From: Clostridiales bacterium
GTDB lineage: Bacteria > Bacillota > Clostridia > Tissierellales > Sedimentibacteraceae
Length of the DNA: 7,297 nt
Reading direction: 5' to 3'
NCBI GenBank assembly: GCA_003483345.1
Contig: DMWH01000190.1
Location: 13,706 to 21,002, forward strand
Positions 1 through 7,165 of this stretch are shown here, piece after piece. The notes beneath the pieces were generated by a model. That model did no database searches. It was given only the letters and a program-made list of their open reading frames with translations, and was not told the origin of the DNA. A program made the translations under genes and the position numbers. Position 1 is the stretch's first letter. The number at the start of each line of letters is the position of its first letter.

Positions 1-1703
1 TTAGCATATTCATTAAATTTATCTGCATCTTCTTTTCTTACAACAAGAGCCATTCTTTCCTGGGATTCGGAAATAGCTAATTCAGTTCCGTCAAGTCCGT
101 CATATTTTTTTGGCACCAAGTCCAAATTTATGTTTAAACCGTCTGCTAATTCTCCTATGGCAACAGAAACTCCTCCTGCACCAAAATCATTGCATTTTTT
201 TATAAGTGTGCTTACTTCTTTTTTTCTGAACAGTCTTTGAATTTTTCTTTCCGTAGGAGCATTACCCTTTTGAACTTCAGAACCTCTTAACAATATTGAT
301 TCTTCCGTATGCTCCATGGATGAACCGGTTGCTCCCCCTATACCGTCTCTGCCCGTTCTTCCTCCCAATAGTATTACGAGATCACCTTTTTTAGGAGTTT
401 CTCTTTTTACATTTTCTCTGGGTGCTGCAGCAATGACTGCACCAACCTCCATTCTCTTAGCAACATAATCAGAATGATATATTTCATTTACAAAACCGGT
501 GGCAAGTCCGATTTGATTTCCGTAGGAGCTGTATCCTGCTGCTGCTTCCGTAGTAATCTTCCTTTGAGGAAGCTTTCCCGGTAATGTATCTTCAATTTTT
601 TGTCTGGGGTCAGCACTTCCTGTAACACGCATTGCCTGATATACATATGAACGCCCTGACAGAGGGTCTCTTATGGCTCCCCCAAGGCATGTGGCTGCTC
701 CTCCGAAGGGCTCGATTTCTGTTGGATGGTTATGTGTTTCGTTTTTAAACATTAAAAGCCACTCTTCATTTTTCCCGTCTATATCTGCATTTATCATAAT
801 GCTGCACGCATTGATTTCTTCCGATATTTCCAAGTCATCCAAAAGACCTGCTTTTCTTAATTCCTTTACACCTATAGTTGCCAGGTCCATTAATGTGATA
901 TCTTTTTTGCCTTCATAAACATACTTTCTTACATTCAAATACTCATCATATGTGTTTTTTATTTCTTCAGTTATTTTTCCTTTTTCAAATTCAATATTTT
1001 CTATAATCGTAGAAAATGTTGTATGTCTGCAGTGGTCTGACCAATAGGTATCAATAACTTTAATTTCGGTAATTGTCGGATTTCTTTTTTCAATATTTTT
1101 AAAGTATTCCTGACAAAAAGCTAAATCTTCAAAGCTCATTGCAAGCCCTATATCATTTCGGAACTCTTCTAATTCTTGTTTAGATTTATTTATAAAGTTT
1201 ATTGTTTGTACATCTTCTGCCATCGGATATTCATCATCCAAAGTATGCGGTTTATCTAACTGCGCTTCTCTGGAATCAACAGGGTTAATGTAGTATTTTT
1301 TAATTCTATCAATATCATCTTTTGATAAATCCCCTTCAAGAACAAAAACTCGTGCATATTTAACGGTAGGTTTTTCTTTTCCGGTGACTATTTGTATGCA
1401 TTGAGCCGCAAAATCGGCTCTTTGGTCATATTGTCCTGGCAGGTATTCAACGGCAAAAACATGTCCTTCAAGCTCAACATCTTCAAAATACACAATATCC
1501 TGATTAGGCTCTGAAAAAACAGTATTTACACTTTTTTTAAAATCATCTTCATCAATATTTGATACCGTATATCTGTTTAATATTCTAAGGTTATTTAATT
1601 TTTCAATATTTAAATTTTCCTTTAAGTTATTTAATAAATTTAATGCTTCGGTGTTAAACCCTGCTCTTTTTTCAACAAACACCCTCTTAACGTCAAAGTT
1701 CAT
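1..1703 (-). CDS. purL: Phosphoribosylformylglycinamidine synthase, large single-chain type (N-terminal 567 residues; runs off the left edge)
   Basis: This enzyme converts FGAR, glutamine and ATP to FGAM in de novo purine synthesis in the cytoplasm. The reading frame is open from the ATG at 1703 to base 1, so only the N-terminal part is present. Visible motifs are DHCRH at residues 223-227, NETHNHP at 321-327 (metal and substrate site of the first AIRS-like domain), the glycine-rich GGRTGRDGIGGATGSS at 447-462 and CNDFGAGG at 504-511. About 220 residues precede DHCRH. That fits the fused large PurL (about 1,250 residues in clostridia and streptococci) and not the short Bacillus PurL that works with PurQ and PurS. 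The second synthetase half and the C-terminal glutaminase domain with its catalytic Cys lie outside the window. AAGGAAGG seven bases upstream supports the start. The gene has its own promoter and is separated from buk by a terminator. Confidence 0.96.
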   Translation of the reverse strand, partial: MNFDVKRVFVEKRAGFNTEALNLLNNLKENLNIEKLNNLRILNRYTVSNIDEDDFKKSVNTVFSEPNQDIVYFEDVELEGHVFAVEYLPGQYDQRADFAAQCIQIVTGKEKPTVKYARVFVLEGDLSKDDIDRIKKYYINPVDSREAQLDKPHTLDDEYPMAEDVQTINFINKSKQELEEFRNDIGLAMSFEDLAFCQEYFKNIEKRNPTITEIKVIDTYWSDHCRHTTFSTIIENIEFEKGKITEEIKNTYDEYLNVRKYVYEGKKDITLMDLATIGVKELRKAGLLDDLEISEEINACSIMINADIDGKNEEWLLMFKNETHNHPTEIEPFGGAATCLGGAIRDPLSGRSYVYQAMRVTGSADPRQKIEDTLPGKLPQRKITTEAAAGYSSYGNQIGLATGFVNEIYHSDYVAKRMEVGAVIAAAPRENVKRETPKKGDLVILLGGRTGRDGIGGATGSSMEHTEESILLRGSEVQKGNAPTERKIQRLFRKKEVSTLIKKCNDFGAGGVSVAIGELADGLNINLDLVPKKYDGLDGTELAISESQERMALVVRKEDADKFNEYA

Positions 1704-1737
1704 AAATAAACCTTCCTTTTTATCATTTTACAAAATT

Positions 1738-1766
1738 ATAATAACAAATATAAAAATCCTTGTCAA
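1738..1766 (-). promoter_or_regulatory. Predicted vegetative (sigma-A type) promoter of purL
   Basis: On the minus strand there is a perfect -35 box TTGACA (1766-1761), a 17-base spacer and a -10 box TATTAT (1743-1738, five of six consensus bases). An alternative -10, TATAAT, lies three bases further on with a poorer 20-base spacing. Transcription would begin near 1731, giving a short leader of about 28 bases. That leaves no room for a purine riboswitch downstream of this start, and I see none upstream. Transcription start not tested. Confidence 0.75.
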
Positions 1767-1800
1767 CGGTTTATATAGTAATTTCAACAAAAAATATATT

Positions 1801-1825
1801 TTATGTTCGTACTATACCGAATTAT
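1801..1825. promoter_or_regulatory. Possible PurR-type operator upstream of purL (CGAA-core inverted repeat)
   Basis: Two oppositely oriented CGAA cores flank a short spacer. On the plus strand TATACCGAATTAT fits the published PurBox consensus AWWWCCGAACWWT at 11 of 13 positions. On the minus strand TAGTACGAACATA fits at about 9 of 13. They lie about 70-95 bases upstream of the predicted purL start, the general zone where PurR acts on the Bacillus pur operon. However, the central G bases are only 11 apart and the arms face the opposite way from the classic arrangement (16-17 bases). The assignment is tentative. Confidence 0.3.
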
Positions 1826-1911
1826 TAATTAGACATGTCCCTTTATATTCGTAATATTATGAACCTTGCAAAATATTCCAATTAATAAAGGGAATGGGGG
1901 TTAATTATAAA

Positions 1912-1941
1912 AAAAACAGTAACCTTACGATTACTGTTTTT
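1912..1941 (-). terminator. Rho-independent terminator closing the ior-buk operon
   Basis: An 11-bp perfect stem (AAAAACAGTAA paired with TTACTGTTTTT, plus-strand wording) encloses an 8-base loop. It begins 18 bases past the buk stop codon. Read on the minus strand, the stem is followed by further T residues and an AT-rich tail. The stem ends in A/T runs on both sides, so it could also work on the plus strand, but no plus-strand gene is seen here. It separates buk from the downstream purL unit. Confidence 0.85.
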
Positions 1942-1959
1942 ATTATTACCCTTCCTTTT

Positions 1960-3027
1960 TTATTCAATATACTCTCTAGCCTTTTCTTCACCTCTGAGAA
2001 CTCTTAGAGCGCCGAAAGCCAAAGCTTCCATTTCATTTTCACCGGGCATTATTTCTACATGAGATATAAAAGATACTCTGTTTTTTATCCAGGAAGTAAG
2101 CATCTCAGAATGTGCAATACCTCCGGTAAGAATTATAACATCTACCTTGCCTTCTACCACTGTAGCCAGTTCTCCTATTCCTTTTGCTATTTGATATGCC
2201 ATTGCTTCATAAATCAATTTTGCATATTCATTGCCCTCTTTAATCATAGATTCGACTTCTCTTGCATCAATGGTGTTTAAATATGCTTTTAAGCCTCCGC
2301 TTCCTCTTAGCTTTCGCTGCATTGTTTTTTTATCAAATTTACCTGAATAACAAAGATTTATCAGCTCTCTGCACGGTACTCTTCCTGCTCTTTCAGGTGA
2401 AAAGGGTCCTTCATCATCAGAAACCAAGTCTATTATCTGACCCTTGTGATGAATATTGATTGAAATTCCTCCTCCTAAATGCGCAACGATAGTGTTCAGC
2501 TCTTCGTAACTTTTGCCGATACTTTTAGCGTATTTTATAGCCATTGCCCTTGTATTTAATACATGGCTTGCGCTTTTTCTTGGTATATCAGGCATACCGG
2601 ATATACGAGAAATGTCTGGAAATTCATCTGTCATCACGGAGTCATATATATATGAAGGTACGCCGGCTTCCTTTGCAATACCGTAAGCAATCGGAGCTGC
2701 AAGATTTGATGCATGCTCCATTACGGGACGATTTTCCACCCTGTCGAGCATAATATCATTAATAACATATGCTCCCGATTTTACCGGAAGAAGCATTCCC
2801 CCTCTTGCAACAACACAAGATAATTCCTTAATGTCAAATTGCTTTTCTTTTAAATAGGATTTGACAAATTCTAATCTCATGTCAAGCTGGTCCTTGACAT
2901 CATCGAATTTATTGATTAATTCATCAGGATGACTGAGATTCTTTGTAAATACTTCTTTTTCATCTTCATATAATGCTATTTTGGTAGAGGTTGAACCTGT
3001 ATTGATTGCAAATATTTTATAGCCCAT
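1960..3027 (-). CDS. buk: Butyrate kinase family protein (short, branched or aryl acid kinase)
   Basis: This cytoplasmic kinase of the acetokinase/ASKHA fold transfers phosphate from an acyl phosphate to ADP, giving the free acid and ATP. At 355 residues it is the usual length for butyrate kinase and shorter than acetate kinase (about 400). Visible motifs are the phosphate-1 loop NTGSTSTK (9-16), RGGMLLPV (75-82), the HASNLAAP block (105-112), the nucleotide-binding AHLGGGIS (182-189), the SDDEGPFSPERAG block (203-215) and the adenosine motif LTGGIAHS (300-307). The gene starts 12 bases after iorB. Its AAGGAAGG ribosome binding site overlaps the iorB stop, and a terminator follows the gene. 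Butyrate kinase is normally paired with phosphotransbutyrylase (Ptb), which is absent here. Linkage to iorAB suggests that the true substrate may be an arylacetyl or branched-chain acyl phosphate. Family assignment is firm; substrate is inferred. Confidence 0.94.
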   Translation of the reverse strand: MGYKIFAINTGSTSTKIALYEDEKEVFTKNLSHPDELINKFDDVKDQLDMRLEFVKSYLKEKQFDIKELSCVVARGGMLLPVKSGAYVINDIMLDRVENRPVMEHASNLAAPIAYGIAKEAGVPSYIYDSVMTDEFPDISRISGMPDIPRKSASHVLNTRAMAIKYAKSIGKSYEELNTIVAHLGGGISINIHHKGQIIDLVSDDEGPFSPERAGRVPCRELINLCYSGKFDKKTMQRKLRGSGGLKAYLNTIDAREVESMIKEGNEYAKLIYEAMAYQIAKGIGELATVVEGKVDVIILTGGIAHSEMLTSWIKNRVSFISHVEIMPGENEMEALAFGALRVLRGEEKAREYIE

Positions 3028-3039
3028 AGTTTGCCTTCC

Positions 3040-3615
3040 TTATACAGCATCCATTCCAGCATTGAATGCTTTAATGTTAATATCTATAAATTTTTCTTTT
3101 ACCTGGCTTTTTATTACAGCTTCCCAATCAATATCGGTTAAGTTCATCGACTTAATCAAGGCCCCTAATAAAACCACGTTCATAACTTTCTGATTACCTA
3201 GTTTTTCAGCTGTTTCTCCGGCATTTATAACCTTTGTTTTAGCTTTCCCTTTAATCAATTCGATTATTCCCTCGGGATATTCGGCTTTTCCCATCAATAT
3301 GGGTGCGGAAGCAATTTCGAAATCATTGATTACAACAACTCCGTCAGGCTTTAAGTATTCAAGCCATCTCAATGTTTCCATCGTTTCAAAGGAAACCAGA
3401 ATATCGGCTTCACCGATTCCGATAATAGGCGAAAATACTTCACTTCCATATCTTACCTGAGTCGAAACACTGCCTCCTCTTTGTGCCATTCCGTGAATTT
3501 CTGACATTTTAACGTCATAACCGGCTGTCATAAGACCTGTTGATAATATTTTACTTACCAATATTGTTCCCTGACCGCCAACACCTACCAATAAAATATT
3601 TTTAGTATCCTTCAT
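3040..3615 (-). CDS. iorB: Indolepyruvate:ferredoxin oxidoreductase, beta subunit
   Basis: This is the small subunit of the oxygen-sensitive IOR complex. Together with IorA it converts indolepyruvate, phenylpyruvate or hydroxyphenylpyruvate plus CoA to aryl-acyl-CoA, CO2 and reduced ferredoxin. The 191-residue protein is one POR gamma-type domain. It shows the glycine-rich GVGGQG (11-16) after the first strand and the conserved HGMAQRGGSV (41-50). It has no iron-sulfur motif, as usual for IorB. I chose the ATG at 3615: AGGTG six bases upstream is a good ribosome binding site and the protein then begins MKDTKNILLVGVGGQG. A GTG at 3624 would add three residues and overlap iorA, but its Shine-Dalgarno spacing is too short. 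iorA and iorB are one base apart (TAA-A-ATG), implying translational coupling and fixed stoichiometry. Confidence 0.95.
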   Translation of the reverse strand: MKDTKNILLVGVGGQGTILVSKILSTGLMTAGYDVKMSEIHGMAQRGGSVSTQVRYGSEVFSPIIGIGEADILVSFETMETLRWLEYLKPDGVVVINDFEIASAPILMGKAEYPEGIIELIKGKAKTKVINAGETAEKLGNQKVMNVVLLGALIKSMNLTDIDWEAVIKSQVKEKFIDINIKAFNAGMDAV

Positions 3616-3616
3616 T

Positions 3617-5392
3617 TTATTCACCTACCTTACTGATTGCCTTAGTGGGGCATAACTGTAGACAAAGCTCACAACCGACACATTGAAATTTATTTATTGA
3701 AGATTTCTTAATGTCTTTTTTAAACACTATTGCCGGACAACCTGTACCTACGCAAATTTTACATCCTATACATGTTTCTTCGTCAACTTCGCAATAACCT
3801 TGAATAGGTCCGAATTCTTCCAGGTCTTCTTTTGTATATTTCTTAAGAGCACATGGGTATCTTGAAATTATTACCGATGGTTCGTTTAAATCGTAAGCCC
3901 AATTAAGAGCAGCTTTCATTTCAGCTTGATTCATCGGATTTACTGTTTTTATGTTTTTAACACCTAATGCTCTGACTATAGGCTCAATTTGAACCACATC
4001 AGTACTATCTCCCTGAAGTGTATAGCCTGTTCCCGGATTATCCTGATGTCCTGTCATCGCCGTTATTCTATTGTCTAAAATACAAGTTATGGTATTTCCT
4101 TTGTTAAACACCACGTCCAGCAAGCTTGTCATCCCTGAATGGAAGAATGTTGAATCTCCTATAACTGCAACTACTCTTTTATCATCATTGTTCCTTTCAA
4201 ATGCCTTTTTAGCACCATGTGCCATGCTTATGCTTGCCCCCATACATACACATGTATCCATTGAATTTAACGGAGGTGCTCCGCCCAATGTATAACATCC
4301 TATATCACCTGTTACTATAGTGTTCTTTTTCTTTGACAATTGATAATAGAATGCACGGTGAGGACAACCGGCACAAAGTGTAGGAGGTCTTCCCACTGCT
4401 ATTGTTCTGTCATAATCAATTATTTCATTTTCAGTACCGAAAATTGATTTTTTTACAATATCCGGATTAAGCTCCCATATATTGGGGATTTTTTCTTTAC
4501 CGATACATTTAATACCGGCAGCTTTTATCTGTTCTTCCATAAAAGGTTCTAATTCTTCAACTACATAAAGAGTTTCAACCTCTTCTGCAAATTTTTTAAT
4601 TTTTTCCATTGGAAGCGGGAAAGTAAATCCTAATTTTAAATATGATGCATCCTTTCCGAATACTTCTTTTGCATATTGATAAGCAACTCCGGCCGAAATA
4701 ACACCGATTTTTTTGTCATTCCATTCTATATAATTCAACTCAGTTTCATTCGAAAACTTTTCAAGTTCTTTAAGCTTTTTCTCAACTACCACATGTGCCG
4801 CTTTTGCATTAGCAGGTGCCATAATATATTTTGGCGCATTTTTCACGTATGGTTTTACAGGAACTTCTATTCTTTCGCCTGTTTCAACAATTGATTTACT
4901 GTGACAAACTCTTGTAGTCATTCTAAGCATTACCAAGACATCATACTTTTCGCTTATTTCCATGGCTTTTATTACCATGTCCTTGCATTCCTGTGAGTTG
5001 CTTGGCTCAAGCATAGCTACCTTTGCCATTCTTGCGTAATACCTGTTATCCTGCTCATTTTGAGAAGAATGAAGCCCCGGGTCATCTGCGCTTACCAGTA
5101 CCATTCCTCCGTTTACACCTGTGTAACCGATTGTGAAAAACGGGTCGGCTGCAACATTAAGCCCAACATGTTTCATAGCTGTTAAAGTTCTTGCTCCTGC
5201 AAGGCTTGCTCCAAATGCCGACTCAACTGCCACTTTTTCATTTGGTGCCCATTCTGCTGTTATTTCCTTGCGAAGAGCTATGTTTTCCAGTATTTCAGTA
5301 CTAGGTGTTCCGGGATATGCTGCAGCAAAATGAATTCCTGCTTCATAAGCACCCTGAGCAACTGCTTCATTCCCTGTCATTAAAACTTTCAT
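3617..5392 (-). CDS. iorA: Indolepyruvate:ferredoxin oxidoreductase, alpha subunit (TPP and 2x[4Fe-4S])
   Basis: This is the catalytic large subunit of IOR, which oxidatively decarboxylates aryl-2-oxoacids with thiamine diphosphate, CoA and ferredoxin. At 591 residues it has normal length. An N-terminal pyrimidine-binding domain opens with GNEAVAQGAYEAG (7-19) and AYPGTPSTEI (25-34); Glu52 or Glu57 is a candidate activator of TPP. The middle domain follows. The TPP-binding domain carries CAGCPHRAFYY (340-350), GDIGCYTLG (362-370) and the GDS...N motif (412-414, N441). The C-terminal ferredoxin domain has C541, C544, C547, C552 and C571, C574, C577, C581, ligands for two [4Fe-4S] clusters. The frame is open to an ATG at 5434 that would overlap the preceding gene and add 14 atypical residues. 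The ATG at 5392 gives the family-typical start and has AGGAGG six bases upstream. Confidence 0.96.
   Translation of the reverse strand: MKVLMTGNEAVAQGAYEAGIHFAAAYPGTPSTEILENIALRKEITAEWAPNEKVAVESAFGASLAGARTLTAMKHVGLNVAADPFFTIGYTGVNGGMVLVSADDPGLHSSQNEQDNRYYARMAKVAMLEPSNSQECKDMVIKAMEISEKYDVLVMLRMTTRVCHSKSIVETGERIEVPVKPYVKNAPKYIMAPANAKAAHVVVEKKLKELEKFSNETELNYIEWNDKKIGVISAGVAYQYAKEVFGKDASYLKLGFTFPLPMEKIKKFAEEVETLYVVEELEPFMEEQIKAAGIKCIGKEKIPNIWELNPDIVKKSIFGTENEIIDYDRTIAVGRPPTLCAGCPHRAFYYQLSKKKNTIVTGDIGCYTLGGAPPLNSMDTCVCMGASISMAHGAKKAFERNNDDKRVVAVIGDSTFFHSGMTSLLDVVFNKGNTITCILDNRITAMTGHQDNPGTGYTLQGDSTDVVQIEPIVRALGVKNIKTVNPMNQAEMKAALNWAYDLNEPSVIISRYPCALKKYTKEDLEEFGPIQGYCEVDEETCIGCKICVGTGCPAIVFKKDIKKSSINKFQCVGCELCLQLCPTKAISKVGE
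3622..3630 (-). promoter_or_regulatory. iorB ribosome binding site inside the end of iorA
   Basis: AGGTAGGTG on the minus strand forms part of the last sense codons of iorA and ends six bases before the iorB ATG at 3615. It decides between the two in-frame iorB starts. The GTG at 3624 is itself part of this element and would have only a short AAGG three bases upstream, so it is disfavoured. Confidence 0.65.
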
Positions 5393-5398
5393 TTTCTT

Positions 5399-5404
5399 CC
5401 TCCT
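5399..5404 (-). promoter_or_regulatory. iorA ribosome binding site (decides the start)
   Basis: A perfect AGGAGG on the minus strand lies six bases before the ATG at 5392. The upstream in-frame ATG at 5434 lies inside the end of the beta-CASP gene and gives an N-terminal extension (MQNRFLEKSYRRKK) not expected in IorA. This supports the shorter protein. Confidence 0.85.
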
Positions 5405-5423
5405 ATAACTTTTTTCTAGAAAT

Positions 5424-7079
5424 CTATTTTGCACTAATCATAGTTAAATTCATAATTTCATTTTCAAGACTTTTAATATTGTTGTTAATCTTTCTGAATT
5501 TGTCGATGTCTATATCATCGACCAACAGACAACCTTCAGTTTTTGCTAATGCATTTTCAAATGCCTTCTTTAGCTCTTCAACTTCTTTTAATAATTCCTG
5601 TATATACTTGTCCTTTATTTTTTGTTTTTCATCTACCAGTACTACTTCATTTATCAAATTTTTCTTTTTAATTTCATAAATGACGTCGTATTCCGGTATT
5701 ATACAGTCTATATTAAATTTTTCTTTTACATCAATGCAAAAGGATTCTTTTGATTCCTTTTCTCCATGAACTATAAAGATTCTCCCCGGCTTTTCTTTAA
5801 AGCTGCCAATCCAGTTGAGAAGAGCAGGCTTATCGGCATGTCCCGAAAACCCTTCAACATTGTAAATTTCAGCATTAACCACTATATCTTCACCAAATAA
5901 TTTAACACATTTTTCACCGTCCAATAACCTTCTGCCTAGTGTTCCTTCAGCTTGATAGCCTACAAATACAATGCTTGCTTCCTTTCTCCAGAGATTATGT
6001 TTCAAATGATGTCTTATTCTTCCTGCATCACACATTCCGCTGGCAGAAATAATAATTTTCGGCTCTGTTGAAAAATTCAATTTTTTGGATTCATCAGCAG
6101 TAACAGTAAAATGCAGATTTTCAAAATCCAAGGGGTTGTCCCCTTTCATTATATAATCCTTTGCTTCCTTATCAAAAGCATAGCTGTTTCTTTTGAATAC
6201 CTCTGTTGCCTTAATGGCAAGAGGACTGTCGATATAGACCGGTATTTTTCTTAATTCATTTTCCTCGGTACCGATTTCATTCAAATGGCTGTCATAATAT
6301 TTATTCAGCTCATAAATCAGTTCCTGTGTTCTTCCTACCGCAAAGGACGGGATAATAACGCTTCCTCCCCTTTTAGTTGTTTTTAATATTATATTGATAA
6401 GTTCTTCTGTTCTTTTTTCGACGTTTTCGTGAACTCTGTTGCCGTAAGTTGCTTCCATTATTAAATAATCAGCCTTGTCTATTTGAGCCGGGTCTTTTAA
6501 AATTGGTTTTTCACGCATTCCTAAATCTCCGGAATACACCAGCTTCATTGTATCATTTTCATCTTTAAACCATATTTCAATGATTGAAGAGCCTAAAATA
6601 TGGCCGGCATCGTTAAATTTCACAGTTATAATTTCATCAATATTTATAATTTGATCGTATAAGACAGGTTTGAAATACTGCAAGCTATCTAATACATCTT
6701 GCTGCGTGTACAAGGGCTCCACTAATTTTCTCCCTGAACGTTTTGCCTTGTTGTTTTTCCACTGTGATTCTGCCTCTTGAATATGTGCCGAATCCAAGAG
6801 CATTATCTCACAAAGTTCATAGGTAGGTTTTGAGCAATAAATGGCTCCTTTAAAACCTTTTTTTATCAATAAGGGAATTCTTCCGCTGTGGTCGATATGA
6901 CTGTGGCTCAATAAAAGGCAATCAATATCTGCCGGATTTACTGCAAATTCTTCTGAATTTAGCTCCTCGTCCTTGCCTTGATACATACCGCAATCAAGCA
7001 TGATATTTTTGCCCCTGATCTGAATTAAGTGGTTTGAACCGGTGACACCGTTGACAGCACCTAAAAACCTGATTTTCAT
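5424..7079 (-). CDS. Beta-CASP metallo-beta-lactamase RNase-like protein (CPSF-73/TTHA0252 type) with a C-terminal coiled-coil tail
   Basis: The 551-residue protein is a predicted zinc-dependent nuclease of the metallo-beta-lactamase/beta-CASP group, which cleaves RNA in characterised bacterial and eukaryotic members. Zinc-site motifs are intact: HSHIDH (H59, H61, D63, H64), AGHILGS (H160) and SGDLG (D185). The beta-CASP insert starts with motif A, MEATYGN (E209), and includes SFAVGRTQE (245-253) and SASGMCDAGRIRHH (345-358, motif B). GFSGHAD (H414, motif C) and VHGE (437-440) close the core. About 110 residues follow VHGE against roughly 30 in compact homologues. From about 485 they are rich in Lys, Glu, Leu and Ile and probably form coiled coil. 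No signal peptide or membrane segment is seen. The start at 7079 has GAGG six bases upstream and a family-typical N-terminus (MKIRFLGAVNGVTGS). It heads the operon, 31 bases before iorA. RNA substrate unknown; the motifs do not separate endo- from exonuclease activity. Confidence 0.9.
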   Translation of the reverse strand: MKIRFLGAVNGVTGSNHLIQIRGKNIMLDCGMYQGKDEELNSEEFAVNPADIDCLLLSHSHIDHSGRIPLLIKKGFKGAIYCSKPTYELCEIMLLDSAHIQEAESQWKNNKAKRSGRKLVEPLYTQQDVLDSLQYFKPVLYDQIINIDEIITVKFNDAGHILGSSIIEIWFKDENDTMKLVYSGDLGMREKPILKDPAQIDKADYLIMEATYGNRVHENVEKRTEELINIILKTTKRGGSVIIPSFAVGRTQELIYELNKYYDSHLNEIGTEENELRKIPVYIDSPLAIKATEVFKRNSYAFDKEAKDYIMKGDNPLDFENLHFTVTADESKKLNFSTEPKIIISASGMCDAGRIRHHLKHNLWRKEASIVFVGYQAEGTLGRRLLDGEKCVKLFGEDIVVNAEIYNVEGFSGHADKPALLNWIGSFKEKPGRIFIVHGEKESKESFCIDVKEKFNIDCIIPEYDVIYEIKKKNLINEVVLVDEKQKIKDKYIQELLKEVEELKKAFENALAKTEGCLLVDDIDIDKFRKINNNIKSLENEIMNLTMISAK

Positions 7080-7136
7080 TATATACCTCTTTCCGGTTAA
7101 AAATAAAAAAGTCTTAAAAAATATTAACCTATATTA

Positions 7137-7165
7137 AGTATGACAAAAAAACACATTTATGTCAA
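7137..7165 (-). promoter_or_regulatory. Predicted promoter of the beta-CASP-iorAB-buk operon
   Basis: The minus strand has a perfect -35 box TTGACA (7165-7160), a 17-base spacer and a -10 box CATACT (7142-7137, four of six consensus bases). Transcription would start near 7130, leaving a leader of about 50 bases before the ATG at 7079. A second TTGACA sits 28 bases upstream (7193-7188) but has no usable -10. The -35 lies in a repeat structure that could be an operator. Confidence 0.55.

Noticed and set aside
673..918. Plus-strand open frame opposite purL
   Set aside because: Fully antisense to conserved PurL motifs (NETHNHP and its surroundings), with no recognisable protein features. The other plus-strand frames inside buk, iorA and near the purL start were rejected for the same reason.
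1704..1959. Purine riboswitch upstream of purL
   Set aside because: I could not find the conserved junction sequences of the purine aptamer on the minus strand, and the leader from the predicted promoter is only about 28 bases.
1960..3027. Acetate kinase instead of butyrate kinase
   Set aside because: Length (355 residues) and the HASNLAAP and SDDEGPFSPERAG blocks match butyrate kinase. Acetate kinases are longer and carry different blocks at these positions.
5393..5434. Longer IorA starting at 5434
   Set aside because: It would overlap the beta-CASP stop and add 14 residues unlike IorA N-termini. The ATG at 5392 has a perfect AGGAGG.
5305..5679. Plus-strand open frame of 124 codons across the beta-CASP/iorA junction
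   Set aside because: It lies opposite the well-supported C-terminal tail of the beta-CASP gene. Its Phe/Ser/Leu-rich product is what the complement of Lys/Glu-rich coding sequence gives, and no ribosome binding site or family motif is apparent.
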